Shown here in pieces: positions 44,157-52,333 of a DNA stretch of 53,253 nucleotides. The stretch lies in assembly GCA_964414555.1 (NCBI GenBank), contig CAYPWW010000009.1, positions 1-53,253 of the forward strand, given 5' to 3'. A program made the translations under genes and the position numbers. Position 1 is the stretch's first letter, and every line of letters starts with the position of its first letter. The notes under the pieces were generated by a model. The model saw only the letters and a list, made by a program, of their open reading frames with translations, had not been told where the DNA came from and did not search any database. The stretch comes from Litorimonas sp964414555. GTDB taxonomy: Bacteria > Pseudomonadota > Alphaproteobacteria > Caulobacterales > Maricaulaceae.

Positions 44157-45188
44157 ATGAAATTACTCGATGTCTTGAATGGAGCGGTAGCGGATACGCC
44201 GCCAATCTGGATGATGCGACAGGCGGGCCGTCACCTGCCAGAATATCTAGAAATCCGCGCGACCTGTCGTGATTTTATCGATTTCTGTTTCACACCAGAC
44301 AAAGCCGCAGAGGTCACCCTCCAGCCAGTTCGACGCTACGATATGGATGCCGCGATCCTCTTTGCGGATATTCTACTAATCCCGATTGGGCTGGGCCGAA
44401 AGGTTGAGTTTATCAAAGGCACCGGGCCTGTTCTGGAACCCATCACGACAATGGAAATTTCCAAGCTCAAAATCGACGGGGCAGCTGATCGCATTTCTTC
44501 CGTTTGGGAGACCGTCGCAAAAGTGCGCGCAGGCCTGGATAAAGACAAAGCCTTGATCGGTTTTGCAGGCGGTCCTTGGACCGTTGCAACCTATATGATC
44601 GAAGGCAAAGGCTCTCCAACAAAAGAAGTCGCCAAACGGTTTGCCTATGAAAATCCAGAGGCCATGGCAGATCTGCTGCAGGCGCTTGTGGAGTCCACGG
44701 CGGAATACCTCATCGGGCAGGCCAAGGCTGGCGCCAATGTCCTGAAGATATTCGAGAGCTGGGCTGAAGGCCTTGCGCCAGATATGTTTGATCGTCTCGT
44801 TCTGCATCCGACTCGCGATATTATTGCCCGCGTTCGCGCAGCAGGAATTAATGTGCCGATTTTGGGCTTCCCGCGCGGTGCTGGTCTGAACGCTGTTCGC
44901 TATGCGCATGAGACAGGGATCACAGCTATCGCCGCAGGCACGCAAATGCCGCTAGAGGATTTTCGCGCAACAATCCCCGAAGGCATGCCGGTTCAAGGTA
45001 ATCTCGATCCGCTGGCTTTACGCATCGGCGGTAAAGTTCTGCGCCGCGCCGTCGAAGGTGTTCTGCGTGATGCCGCAGGTGGTCCGCATATTTTTAATCT
45101 TGGTCACGGCGTCACACCGGATGTAAAAATTGCCAATGTACAAGCCGTCGTAAATCATATCCGTGGTTTGGATGCGGAATATGTCTAG
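44157..45188 (+). CDS. hemE: Uroporphyrinogen decarboxylase
   Basis: Decarboxylates the four acetate side chains of uroporphyrinogen III to coproporphyrinogen III in haem synthesis. The start is the ATG at 44157 (MKLLDVLNGAVADTPPIWMMRQAGRHLPEY), giving 343 residues; the ten codons upstream from a TTG are not conserved. Signature PIWMMRQAGRHLPEY at 16-30 with Arg21 and Arg25, ILFADILLIPIGLG with its catalytic Asp, and GFAGGPWTVATYMIEG. It forms the right-hand border of the candidate origin. Confidence 0.96.
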   Translation: MKLLDVLNGAVADTPPIWMMRQAGRHLPEYLEIRATCRDFIDFCFTPDKAAEVTLQPVRRYDMDAAILFADILLIPIGLGRKVEFIKGTGPVLEPITTMEISKLKIDGAADRISSVWETVAKVRAGLDKDKALIGFAGGPWTVATYMIEGKGSPTKEVAKRFAYENPEAMADLLQALVESTAEYLIGQAKAGANVLKIFESWAEGLAPDMFDRLVLHPTRDIIARVRAAGINVPILGFPRGAGLNAVRYAHETGITAIAAGTQMPLEDFRATIPEGMPVQGNLDPLALRIGGKVLRRAVEGVLRDAAGGPHIFNLGHGVTPDVKIANVQAVVNHIRGLDAEYV

Positions 45189-45237
45189 TCAAAGATGCGC
45201 GCTTCCCCACGAAGCCGCTATCCGCTAGGACTATTTC

Positions 45238-45666
45238 ATGCTCGCTTCTTTATATCTCTGGATTAAAGCCTTTCATCTGATCGCCGTGATCTTCTGGATG
45301 GCGGGCCTGCTCTATTTGCCGCGATTATTTGTTTATCACTCGGTTGCCAAAGTTGGCGGAGAGTTAGAAGCGAAGATGGAAGAGGCGGAAGCCAAGCTCC
45401 TACGTATTATTATGAACCCGGCGATGTTGGTCGCGTTTACGCTCGGATTGGTTCTGCTCTTTGCTTATCCGCAAACCGCATCAATCTGGGTGAAAGTCCT
45501 CTTTGCGCTGAGCTTGATCGGGTATCACATGTTTTTGGCAAAGACGCGCAAAGGCTTTTTAGGGGGTGGACGCCCGCGTTCGGAAAAATTCTTCCGGCGC
45601 ATCAATGAGGTGCCTGCGCTTGTGACAATCGTGATTGTCGTCTTGGCGATTGTAAAACCGTTCTGA
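45238..45666 (+). CDS. hemJ: Protoporphyrinogen oxidase HemJ
   Basis: Membrane enzyme that oxidises protoporphyrinogen IX. 142 residues with four hydrophobic helices (about 4-32, 58-76, 82-98 and 122-140). The N-terminal LWIKAFHLIAVIFWMAGLLYLPRLFVYH carries the conserved His13 and the LPRLFVYH signature. It ends one base into the next gene (TGATG). hemE-hemJ-rho is a usual alphaproteobacterial order; here one extra gene sits before rho. Confidence 0.93.
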   Translation: MLASLYLWIKAFHLIAVIFWMAGLLYLPRLFVYHSVAKVGGELEAKMEEAEAKLLRIIMNPAMLVAFTLGLVLLFAYPQTASIWVKVLFALSLIGYHMFLAKTRKGFLGGGRPRSEKFFRRINEVPALVTIVIVVLAIVKPF

Positions 45667-46742
45667 TGCCACTTTGGGTAAAAATCGGTCTGGGTGTTTT
45701 TCTCAGCCTTATCGTTTTTCTCATTTGTATCTTCTGTCTTGCGCTCTGGATAATGAAAGTTCCAGACTTGGAAGTCTCGCGGGATGATCCCGAGGCATCT
45801 CAGAAGCTCGAAAACTGGTTTGAAGCTTTGCATGCTGGACGGATTTCCAAATTTAACGGAACGGTTCTTGTTCGGCGTGGCGAGGATGTTCTCATCCGCA
45901 AAGCCTATGGAACAGATGGGCAAGATCGTCCGCTGAATATGGAGACGCCTCTGCGTCTCGCCTCTGTGTCCAAGCAATTTACAGCCGTGGGGGTTCTAAC
46001 GCTTGTCCAAGCAGGCCGCGTGGATTTGGAAGCGCCAATTTCCGATTATTTTCCAAACTGTCCGTTTACTGCCAGTGTCGGAACGCTCCTCAATAATACT
46101 TCGGGTATTCCAGATGATATTTATCATCTTGCAGAAACGGATGTTTTGCTAACGCTAGAGGGCGTCGAAACGCTCATGTGCTCGGGTGATATTCAGCAAG
46201 GTGATCGTGAATTTGTCTATTCGAATACGGGTTATCTTCTCGCAGCGCGTTTGATTGAACGTGTCACAGGACAGTCCTTTGAAGCCTATATGCAAGCGGC
46301 CATATTTGATCCGTTAGAGATGAAGAATAGTCGCGTTTGGAACTTGGTCTCAACTGATCCTTTCCCAGACCGTGGCACAGGGTTTCAGATGTCGCGCAAA
46401 GGCAAACGAGCGCATGAGGTCACGCTTCTGGATGGGGTCGTAGGTGATGGCGGCGTATTTTCGACTGTGACGGATTTGGAAAACTGGGACCGCTTTTGGT
46501 CTGATGACAGATTACTATCGAAAGATTTAAAGCAGTTGGCCCTAGCCCCAGGTGAAAATAAATATGGCTTCGGTTGGGTGCGAGACGGGGATTTGGCTTG
46601 GCATAATGGGTCTTGGCTGGGGGCACGGACATATTACTCTCGAAACCTCCGCACAGGCGATTTGGTCATTCTTTTAGAGAATGGGTCCAGCCCCGTAGTC
46701 GATAATATTGCAAATAAAATTGAGATGTTTCTTAGCGAGTAA
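45666..46742 (+). CDS. Serine hydrolase of the class C beta-lactamase/PBP-like family
   Basis: 358 residues: an N-terminal membrane anchor (about 6-30), then a beta-lactamase-fold domain facing the periplasm. Catalytic SxxK is Ser100-Lys103 (SVSK), the YxN motif is Tyr185-Ser186-Asn187, and the third motif reads HNG (in LAWHNGSW). LLNNTSGIPDD is the usual region after the first motif. Such proteins are more often esterases or D-Ala-D-Ala hydrolases than resistance enzymes. It is coupled to hemJ (start within its stop). It is somewhat AT-richer than rho. Substrate unknown. Confidence 0.85.
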   Translation: MPLWVKIGLGVFLSLIVFLICIFCLALWIMKVPDLEVSRDDPEASQKLENWFEALHAGRISKFNGTVLVRRGEDVLIRKAYGTDGQDRPLNMETPLRLASVSKQFTAVGVLTLVQAGRVDLEAPISDYFPNCPFTASVGTLLNNTSGIPDDIYHLAETDVLLTLEGVETLMCSGDIQQGDREFVYSNTGYLLAARLIERVTGQSFEAYMQAAIFDPLEMKNSRVWNLVSTDPFPDRGTGFQMSRKGKRAHEVTLLDGVVGDGGVFSTVTDLENWDRFWSDDRLLSKDLKQLALAPGENKYGFGWVRDGDLAWHNGSWLGARTYYSRNLRTGDLVILLENGSSPVVDNIANKIEMFLSE

Positions 46743-46958
46743 CTGGATTTGAAACCGGGTAATTTTTCGCGACTTTACAGATAAATATGATGAAGCGACG
46801 CCCCGATTCCACCAAACATGAAGCGCCTTGACGTTATAGCCCGAATTGCGCATAGGATGATCCATAGCCGCTCGTCCTGAGCGTGCTGCTACCCCATAAA
46901 TCGCAGATATCTGCCGCGGTGGCCACATTTCCCAAACCTTTGACGACCCCTTACATAA

Positions 46959-48269
46959 ATGAATGAAATCATGACAAACCTACTTGAACAAGATCTTGAT
47001 GAGATGACGGCCATCTCACTCGATGATTTGAAAAAACTGAAACCGGCTGAGCTGACGCAATTCGCGACAGATGTTGGCGTTGAAAATGCCGCCTCTATGC
47101 GAAAGCAGGACATCTTCTTCGCAGTCTTGAAAGACTTTGCCGAGGACGATGTGAAAACAACGGGCTCCGGCGTTTTGGAAGTCCTGCAAGACGGCTTTGG
47201 CTTTCTACGTGCGCCAGAAGCGAACTACCTGCCGGGCCCCGACGATATTTATGTCGATCCAAAACTCATCCGAAAATTCGGCCTGAAAACGGGCGATACG
47301 GTTTCCGGTGAAATCCGCTCACCAAAAGATAATGAGCGCTATTTCGCGCTGGCCGATGCGGCCTTGATCAATTTCTCAACTTTTGAAGATGCGCGCAATA
47401 AAGTGCATTTTGATAATTTGACGCCGCTTTATCCCGACCAGCGGTTCAAGATGGAAATTGAAGATCCATCTCGTAAAGATAACTCTGGGCGTGTGATAGA
47501 TATTGTTGCGCCGATTGGTAAAGGCCAACGGGCCTTGATTGTGGCCCCGCCGCGGACCGGTAAAACGGTCCTGCTGCAAAACATCGCGCATTCCATCGAG
47601 AAAAACCATCCCGAGTGTTACGTGCTGGTCCTGCTGATCGACGAACGTCCAGAAGAAGTCACCGACATGCAGCGGAGCGTGAAGGGTGAGGTTGTCTCCT
47701 CCACCTTTGATGAGCCCGCCACCCGTCACGTACAGGTCGCGGAAATGGTCATCCAAAAAGCCAAGCGTCTAACAGAGAACGGCAAAGATGTTGTGATCCT
47801 GCTCGACTCGATCACGCGTCTGGGTCGCGCCTACAACACGGTCGTGCCAAGCTCCGGTAAGGTCCTGACCGGCGGTGTGGATGCCAACGCCCTGCAACGG
47901 CCTAAGCGCTTCTTTGGTGCGGCGCGGAATATCGAAGAGGGCGGCTCGCTGACAATCATCGCGACGGCCCTGATCGATACGGGCTCTCGCATGGACGAGG
48001 TGATCTTTGAAGAATTTAAAGGCACAGGTAACTCGGAAATCGTGCTGGATCGTAAGGTCGCGGACAAGCGCATCTTCCCCGCCATCGACGTGACGAAATC
48101 TGGCACGCGGAAGGAAGAGCTCCTCGTCGCACCGGATGAGCTGCAAAAGACCTATGTCCTGCGCCGTATCTTGAACCCGATGGGCACGATGGACGCGATT
48201 GAGTTTCTGCTGTCCAAGCTGAAAGACAATAAATCCAACGCGGATTTCTTCGACAGCATGAACACCTAA
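46959..48269 (+). CDS. rho: Transcription termination factor Rho
   Basis: Hexameric RNA-dependent ATPase that ends transcription. 436 residues from the ATG at 46959 (a second start is possible at 46971). N-terminal Rho domain (17-60), RNA-binding cold-shock fold with DGFGFLR (78-84), P-loop PPRTGKT (197-203), Walker B VVILLDSITRLGRAYN and the Q/R-loop regions GGVDANALQRPKRFFGAARN. The 216-base leader before it holds a weak TTGACG (46828) without a good -10. It ends in a clear intrinsic terminator (48297-48331). Confidence 0.98.
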   Translation: MNEIMTNLLEQDLDEMTAISLDDLKKLKPAELTQFATDVGVENAASMRKQDIFFAVLKDFAEDDVKTTGSGVLEVLQDGFGFLRAPEANYLPGPDDIYVDPKLIRKFGLKTGDTVSGEIRSPKDNERYFALADAALINFSTFEDARNKVHFDNLTPLYPDQRFKMEIEDPSRKDNSGRVIDIVAPIGKGQRALIVAPPRTGKTVLLQNIAHSIEKNHPECYVLVLLIDERPEEVTDMQRSVKGEVVSSTFDEPATRHVQVAEMVIQKAKRLTENGKDVVILLDSITRLGRAYNTVVPSSGKVLTGGVDANALQRPKRFFGAARNIEEGGSLTIIATALIDTGSRMDEVIFEEFKGTGNSEIVLDRKVADKRIFPAIDVTKSGTRKEELLVAPDELQKTYVLRRILNPMGTMDAIEFLLSKLKDNKSNADFFDSMNT

Positions 48270-48296
48270 TCTTCCTAATCAGGATGATGTAAATAC

Positions 48297-48331
48297 AGCT
48301 GTCAGCGAATCCCGCTGGCGGCTTTTATTTT
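48297..48331 (+). terminator. Rho-independent terminator after rho
   Basis: AGCTGTCAGCG and CGCTGGCGGCT form an 11-pair stem with two G-T pairs and a five-base loop, followed by TTTATTTT. The T-tract overlaps the stop codon of the convergent membrane-protein gene. Confidence 0.8.
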
Positions 48332-48777
48332 GTGGGTCTGGACGTCTTGCTTGTCATCCGCGCAAAGACCCAACCGCCTATCGCACCGGCCACAAGCTGT
48401 GCCGCAAAGCCGAAGGTATCGCGCGCACCGCCGATGATCTGCACATCAAAGAATTGCTGCTTCATCAGGGTCAACATGACACCCATCGCAACGGCACCCG
48501 CGACAACATAAACAATCGGGCGGCCAAATTTTGCGAGGCGGTAAACGCCGCCACCTGCCAAAAAGGCAATCAACAAAGCCGCGGCGATGAAAATTCCGTA
48601 GAGCGAGCCGAGATGCAAAATATCTTTCGCCGTCATGGCGAGGCGCTGGCCCAGCGTAATCTCTGCCCCAACATCGCCCAGACGCGCGATCAGGTTTTGC
48701 GTCTGGAAAATAACAGCCAACACAACCGTGCTGATAACTGCCAGCACCCATCCTGCCACATATCGCAATACCGCCAT
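48325..48777 (-). CDS. Predicted inner-membrane protein, four helices
   Basis: 150 residues with hydrophobic segments near 6-25, 55-73, 84-104 and 121-140. No known motif. The product starts MAVLRYVAGWVLAVISTVVLAVIFQTQN and has a short charged C-terminus (MTSKTSRPTK). It converges on rho and is divergent from the sugar dehydrogenase gene, so it is probably a single-gene transcript. Function not recognised. Confidence 0.75.
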   Translation of the reverse strand: MAVLRYVAGWVLAVISTVVLAVIFQTQNLIARLGDVGAEITLGQRLAMTAKDILHLGSLYGIFIAAALLIAFLAGGGVYRLAKFGRPIVYVVAGAVAMGVMLTLMKQQFFDVQIIGGARDTFGFAAQLVAGAIGGWVFARMTSKTSRPTK

Positions 48778-48844
48778 CTCGACCTCCCTTGTCTTGTCGC
48801 CAGCTAGGGCTAGAACAAGAGACAGGTCAAGCGCGGGAACGACA

Positions 48845-49933
48845 ATGAAAATTCAAATGATGGCAGTGGTCTTGAGCAGTTTTGTGCTCTCTGCTTGTTT
48901 GCAAGCCCAGCCTGTGCCGGAATTACCAGAGCGACCCTCGACAGATTTTACAGTTACGGCGGTGGCTGACGGATTTTCAAAACCTTGGTCCGTGGCGGAA
49001 CTGCCCGCTGGTCAAGGCTATCTGATCACGGAAATTTCGGGTCAGCTTTTCCGTGTGTCAGTTGATGGAGCGAAAACAGAGATCACAGGTTTGCCGAGCG
49101 ATATTTTCGTTGGCGGGCAGGGCGGTTTGTTGGACGTCGTGTTGGCGCCAGATTTCGCGACATCTGGGACGCTCTACCTCTCCCACGCTTATGGGACGCA
49201 GGACGCTAACGGCACGGCGCTGGTTCGGGCAAAGCTGTCGGGGAATGCTTTGACAGAGATGACCGAGATTTACCGCGCCAATCCACCAAAGGCCGCGGCT
49301 TCGCATTTCGGCGGCCGGATTGTGGCGATGAAGAGTGGCGATATTTTCCTCAGCCTCGGCGATGGTTTTGCTTACCGCGAAGACGCGCAGAAGCCGGATA
49401 CGGACCTTGGCAAGATCATGCGGATCGCGCCCGATGGCACAGCCACCGCGCACACGCTGGGCCACCGCAATGTGCAGGGTCTGGCCTATGACGCCGCGAC
49501 CGATACGCTCTGGGAACATGAGCATGGGCCGCGCGGCGGGGATGAATTGAACCGCATTGTTTCGGGTGAAAATTACGGTTGGCCCATCGCGACCCAAGGC
49601 GTGGACTACCAAGGCGCGCAGATTTCACCGCATCAGACTTACCCCGGCATGACGGACCCCGTTCATGTTTGGACGCCCTCCATCGCGCCCAGCGGCCTTG
49701 CGATTTATCGCGGTACGCTGTTCCCAGAATGGGAAGGCGATGCGCTGCTTGGGGGATTGGCCAGCCGTGACCTGCGTCGCCTAGACCTCGAGAACGGGAA
49801 AGTTGTCGCGGAAATCGACCTGCTCTCCGATTTGGACGGGCGTGTGCGTGATGTCCGCGTGGCGCGCGACGGCGCGGTGCTTATCCTGATCGAAGGAGAG
49901 GCGGACGGCCGCCTGCTACGCCTAACGCCTTAA
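48845..49933 (+). CDS. Lipoprotein of the soluble PQQ-dependent aldose dehydrogenase family
   Basis: Six-bladed beta-propeller related to glucose/sorbosone dehydrogenases (E. coli YliI). The start is the ATG at 48845; the long upstream frame is antisense to the neighbouring gene. 362 residues. Signal peptide with lipobox LSAC (15-18). Family signatures: GFSKPWSVAELP, GGQGGLLDVVLAPDF, LGHRNVQGLAYD and EHEHGPRGGDELN, whose His and Arg contact PQQ in homologs. Exported to the periplasm. The sugar oxidised is not known. Confidence 0.87.
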   Translation: MKIQMMAVVLSSFVLSACLQAQPVPELPERPSTDFTVTAVADGFSKPWSVAELPAGQGYLITEISGQLFRVSVDGAKTEITGLPSDIFVGGQGGLLDVVLAPDFATSGTLYLSHAYGTQDANGTALVRAKLSGNALTEMTEIYRANPPKAAASHFGGRIVAMKSGDIFLSLGDGFAYREDAQKPDTDLGKIMRIAPDGTATAHTLGHRNVQGLAYDAATDTLWEHEHGPRGGDELNRIVSGENYGWPIATQGVDYQGAQISPHQTYPGMTDPVHVWTPSIAPSGLAIYRGTLFPEWEGDALLGGLASRDLRRLDLENGKVVAEIDLLSDLDGRVRDVRVARDGAVLILIEGEADGRLLRLTP

Positions 49934-49944
49934 GCGTATGCAAC

Positions 49945-49981
49945 TGCGAACCATTCTCAAATTAGTTGACAATCATTCTCA
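49945..49981. promoter_or_regulatory. Tandem Fur-type iron boxes
   Basis: TGACAATCATTCTCA (49967-49981) fits the 7-1-7 Fur pattern TGATAATnATTATCA at 12 of 14 positions. A second copy, TGCGAACCATTCTCA (49945-49959), has a perfect right half and a weaker left half; the centres are 22 bases apart, about two helical turns. They overlap the promoter in front of bfd. Confidence 0.7.
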
Positions 49982-49992
49982 TTTGCGATTAT
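49966..49992 (+). promoter_or_regulatory. bfd-bfr promoter
   Basis: Perfect TTGACA at 49966-49971 with a -10 candidate GATTAT at 49987-49992 (15-base spacer) or TTATAC at 49989-49994 (17-base spacer). The Fur-type box covers the -35 and spacer, so a bound repressor would block the polymerase. Confidence 0.55.
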
Positions 49993-50001
49993 ACAGATCG
50001 C

Positions 50002-50193
50002 ATGATCCATTGTGTTTGTAATAACATCAACACGACTGCCGTTGAAAAAGCCGCGCGCTGCGGCGCGGAAACCGCCGCTTGCGTCCAGCGAGCCTGCGGG
50101 ACGCGCTTTAACTGCGGGCGCTGCCGTGTGGACATTGATGCGCACCTCCGGGAGTGGCGCGCCGCAAACCCCATGGTTCAAGCTGCCGAATAG
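50002..50193 (+). CDS. bfd: Bacterioferritin-associated ferredoxin
   Basis: Small [2Fe-2S] protein that reduces the haem of bacterioferritin to release iron. The start is the ATG at 50002 (MIHCVCNNINT), giving 63 residues. The four cluster ligands Cys4, Cys6, Cys38 and Cys41 (HCVC ... NCGRC) have the same spacing as in E. coli Bfd. It lies just upstream of bfr, behind a Fur-type promoter, which is the usual iron-responsive arrangement. Confidence 0.92.
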   Translation: MIHCVCNNINTTAVEKAARCGAETAACVQRACGTRFNCGRCRVDIDAHLREWRAANPMVQAAE

Positions 50194-50314
50194 CCCCCAA
50201 TAGGCCACCTACGACAAAGAATATCTGCACATGATTTGCATGTGCCAAGATAGCAGTTGACGCTTGGCCCGCCACGGCGGCACACACCCTTAAACCCCGA
50301 ATATGGAGCGAGCT

Positions 50315-50803
50315 ATGCGTGGTGATACAGGCGTTATCGAGTGGCTGAACAAGGCATTGAAGGCTGAGTTGACGGCCATCAACCAATATTTCCTTCACTC
50401 GCGGATGCTCAAGGACTGGGGCGTCACAAAGCTCGCCAAGAAGGAATATGAAGAATCCATCGAAGAGATGAACCACGCCGATACGATTATCGAGCGTATC
50501 CTTTTCCTCGGCGGCCTGCCGAATCTGCAAGACTTGGGCAAACTCTATATCGGTGAGACTGTCGAAGAAATTTTACATTGCGACATGAAGCTCGAAGAAC
50601 ATGCCGTGCCGATGTACCGCGATGCCGTGGAATATTGCGAGAAAGTCCGAGACTATGGCACGCGCGATATCCTTCAAAAAATCCTCACAGATGAGGAACA
50701 CCACGTCGACTATCTCGAAACACAATTCGACCTGATCAAGAATATCGGCATTCAGAACTATATCATGCTGCAAAGCGAGTCAGCTGACGAAGCCGAAGGC
50801 TAA
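50315..50803 (+). CDS. bfr: Bacterioferritin
   Basis: Haem-containing 24-mer that stores iron. The start is the ATG at 50315 with GGAGCGAG just before it; 162 residues. Ferroxidase ligands Glu18, Glu51, His54, Glu94, Glu127 and His130, and the haem ligand Met52, occupy the E. coli positions. It follows bfd by 121 bases and probably shares the Fur-type promoter, though a second promoter in the gap is possible. Confidence 0.96.
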   Translation: MRGDTGVIEWLNKALKAELTAINQYFLHSRMLKDWGVTKLAKKEYEESIEEMNHADTIIERILFLGGLPNLQDLGKLYIGETVEEILHCDMKLEEHAVPMYRDAVEYCEKVRDYGTRDILQKILTDEEHHVDYLETQFDLIKNIGIQNYIMLQSESADEAEG

Positions 50804-50875
50804 GAGGCAGACGGTCGCCCGCGACCAAGCCCGCGTTTAACCGGCTGGTCAGCTTTGCGTGTTTAAAGTGAGGCC

Positions 50876-51475
50876 ATGTTTCGGCCTCTTACATGTCTTG
50901 CAGCAGTCCTCGTGCTATCCGCCTGTGGCTCCAGCCCAACAGCTGTGGAGCGCGAGCCTCTCGTCCAACCAGCCTCTGGCGGGGGACTTGCTCTGAGGGA
51001 CACGTCTCGCTTTTCCCAACTCGACCCGCGCTGGAAGGACAAGAGCCTCGGCCGCACATCTGACACGATGGGCAGTGATGGGTGCCTTGTGACCGCAACG
51101 GCTATGGCGCTCTCGAACTTAGGCTTTACGACAAATCCGCAAGACCTGAACGCGCGCCTGACCCGCACAAAAAGCTATACAAATAATGGCTGGCTGATCT
51201 GGGACGGCATTCGACGCGTGACGGATGGCCGCGCCGTGGCGACATTTCACGACAAGGTTGACGCCGAAACGATCGATCAATGTATGGCGACGGGGCAATA
51301 TCCGCTGGTGCAATTCTACCTACCGAATGGACGGTCGCATTGGGCGATGATCGTCAAGCACGATGCGCGCGGCTATCACATGCGCGATCCGCTGCGGGTC
51401 AGTGAGAAGCCCTTGATTTTCCCCGCGGGCGTGAAGGGTTACCGCGCTGTGCGCTGTGTGGGACTAGCGGGATGA
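50876..51475 (+). CDS. Lipoprotein with C39-like cysteine peptidase domain
   Basis: 199 residues. Signal peptide with lipobox LSAC (14-17). The rest resembles the C39_2 papain-like fold: SQLDPRWKDKSLGRTSDTMGSDGCLVTATAMALSNLG with candidate nucleophile Cys70, then SHWAMIVKHD with His155, and MRDPL with Asp171, which complete a Cys-His-Asp triad. Such exported proteins may cut peptides or cell-wall bridges; the substrate is unknown. It overlaps the next gene by four bases. Confidence 0.78.
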   Translation: MFRPLTCLAAVLVLSACGSSPTAVEREPLVQPASGGGLALRDTSRFSQLDPRWKDKSLGRTSDTMGSDGCLVTATAMALSNLGFTTNPQDLNARLTRTKSYTNNGWLIWDGIRRVTDGRAVATFHDKVDAETIDQCMATGQYPLVQFYLPNGRSHWAMIVKHDARGYHMRDPLRVSEKPLIFPAGVKGYRAVRCVGLAG

Positions 51476-51801
51476 TAGCAGGGCTAACGAGCCTCGCAAC
51501 ACTTACGTTGTTCGTCTCAGCTTTTCTCATTGTAATTTTTTGGAAGTCCCGTCCGATCTGGGCCATGATACTTGCGGTTTTTGTTTTGTATCTCGCAACC
51601 GCTATCGTTGGAATCTACCAGACATTTCAGGCCATCGAGCTTTACCCTGAGGATAAAGACTTGTTTGTTATTGGGTTAAAGCAATCTTTCACGCCATCCG
51701 TTGTGAGGCTGAGCGGTTATGGCCTTGTCCTCGTATTGGTTCAGAGGTTTGCGCGCCGCAATTATAAGTATTCACAATCCAAAGCGGATTTATTTGATTA
51801 A
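51472..51801 (+). CDS. Small membrane protein, unassigned
   Basis: 109 residues with three hydrophobic helices (about 4-24, 30-50 and 79-93) and a charged C-terminus (RFARRNYKYSQSKADLFD). Its ATG overlaps the stop of the lipoprotein peptidase gene (ATGA), so the two are coupled and may work together. No family recognised. It is followed by a strong stem-loop. Confidence 0.7.
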   Translation: MIAGLTSLATLTLFVSAFLIVIFWKSRPIWAMILAVFVLYLATAIVGIYQTFQAIELYPEDKDLFVIGLKQSFTPSVVRLSGYGLVLVLVQRFARRNYKYSQSKADLFD

Positions 51802-51807
51802 ATATCG

Positions 51808-51834
51808 CCCCGCCGCGCATAAAACGCGACGGGG
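51808..51834. terminator. Terminator-like stem-loop at convergent gene ends
   Basis: CCCCGCCGCG and CGCGACGGGG form a ten-position stem with one mismatch around CATAAAA, followed by AAATTTT on the plus strand. Reading the minus strand, the stem is followed by CGATATTT. It could serve both converging genes, mainly the plus-strand one. Confidence 0.65.
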
Positions 51835-51853
51835 AAATTTTGAAGTCCTCAGG

Positions 51854-52150
51854 CTAAGCTTTGCCGCCCATAACTTTGCCCAGGATGGCTGTCAGCAGGC
51901 CGCCGCCGACACCACCAGAAACAACGCCGCCGAGCAGCGACATAACGTTCAAGCCTGCGCCGTCAGCCGGGCTAGCAAAGACGCCTTCCAGCCCTGGAAT
52001 CATAGGCGCGAGTGCCGCCAGACCCGTACCGCCAACGATACCTGTGATCGCGCGACCCATGGTGCCCATGTTCGAATTCATGGCTTTACCTGCGACAACA
52101 CCGCCGCCAGCTCCGCTCAAAAGGCCAAGGCCAAGAGATACAATATCCAT
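51854..52150 (-). CDS. Small glycine-rich hydrophobic protein, unassigned
   Basis: 98 residues, 26% glycine by eye, with several GxxxG-type hydrophobic stretches (VSLGLGLLSGAGGGVVAGKA, GRAITGIVGGTGLAALAPMI, LNVMSLLGGVVSGGVGGGLLTAIL). It begins MDIVSLGLG with AAGGGGAG upstream, a strong ribosome-binding site, so it is a real gene. It looks like a membrane-inserting or pore-like small protein, but no family was recognised. Confidence 0.65.
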   Translation of the reverse strand: MDIVSLGLGLLSGAGGGVVAGKAMNSNMGTMGRAITGIVGGTGLAALAPMIPGLEGVFASPADGAGLNVMSLLGGVVSGGVGGGLLTAILGKVMGGKA

Positions 52151-52333
52151 AATACTCCCCTTATATTTTTAGCGCTCAGGAACGAACGCACATATCAAAC
52201 TGCGGCAGGAGGCCGCGGTCTGCAAGGAAAACTTTTGCGCCGGCAATCAAGGACAAACGCCTAAAAGCGAATAAGTTCTTGCTTTGTTCTATGCAATCTG
52301 GTTGCTTAAGGGGAACCCAAACAAAGGCGTAAC

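Noticed and set aside
46828..46858. TTGACG ... TAGGAT as a rho promoter
   Set aside because: The 19-base spacer and poor -10 make it no better than chance.
48635..48844. N-terminal extension of the sugar dehydrogenase by 70 codons
   Set aside because: It is antisense to the membrane-protein gene and would bury the signal peptide and lipobox.
50836..50851. GGTCG/CGACC stem after bfr as a terminator
   Set aside because: Only five pairs and no T-tract follows.
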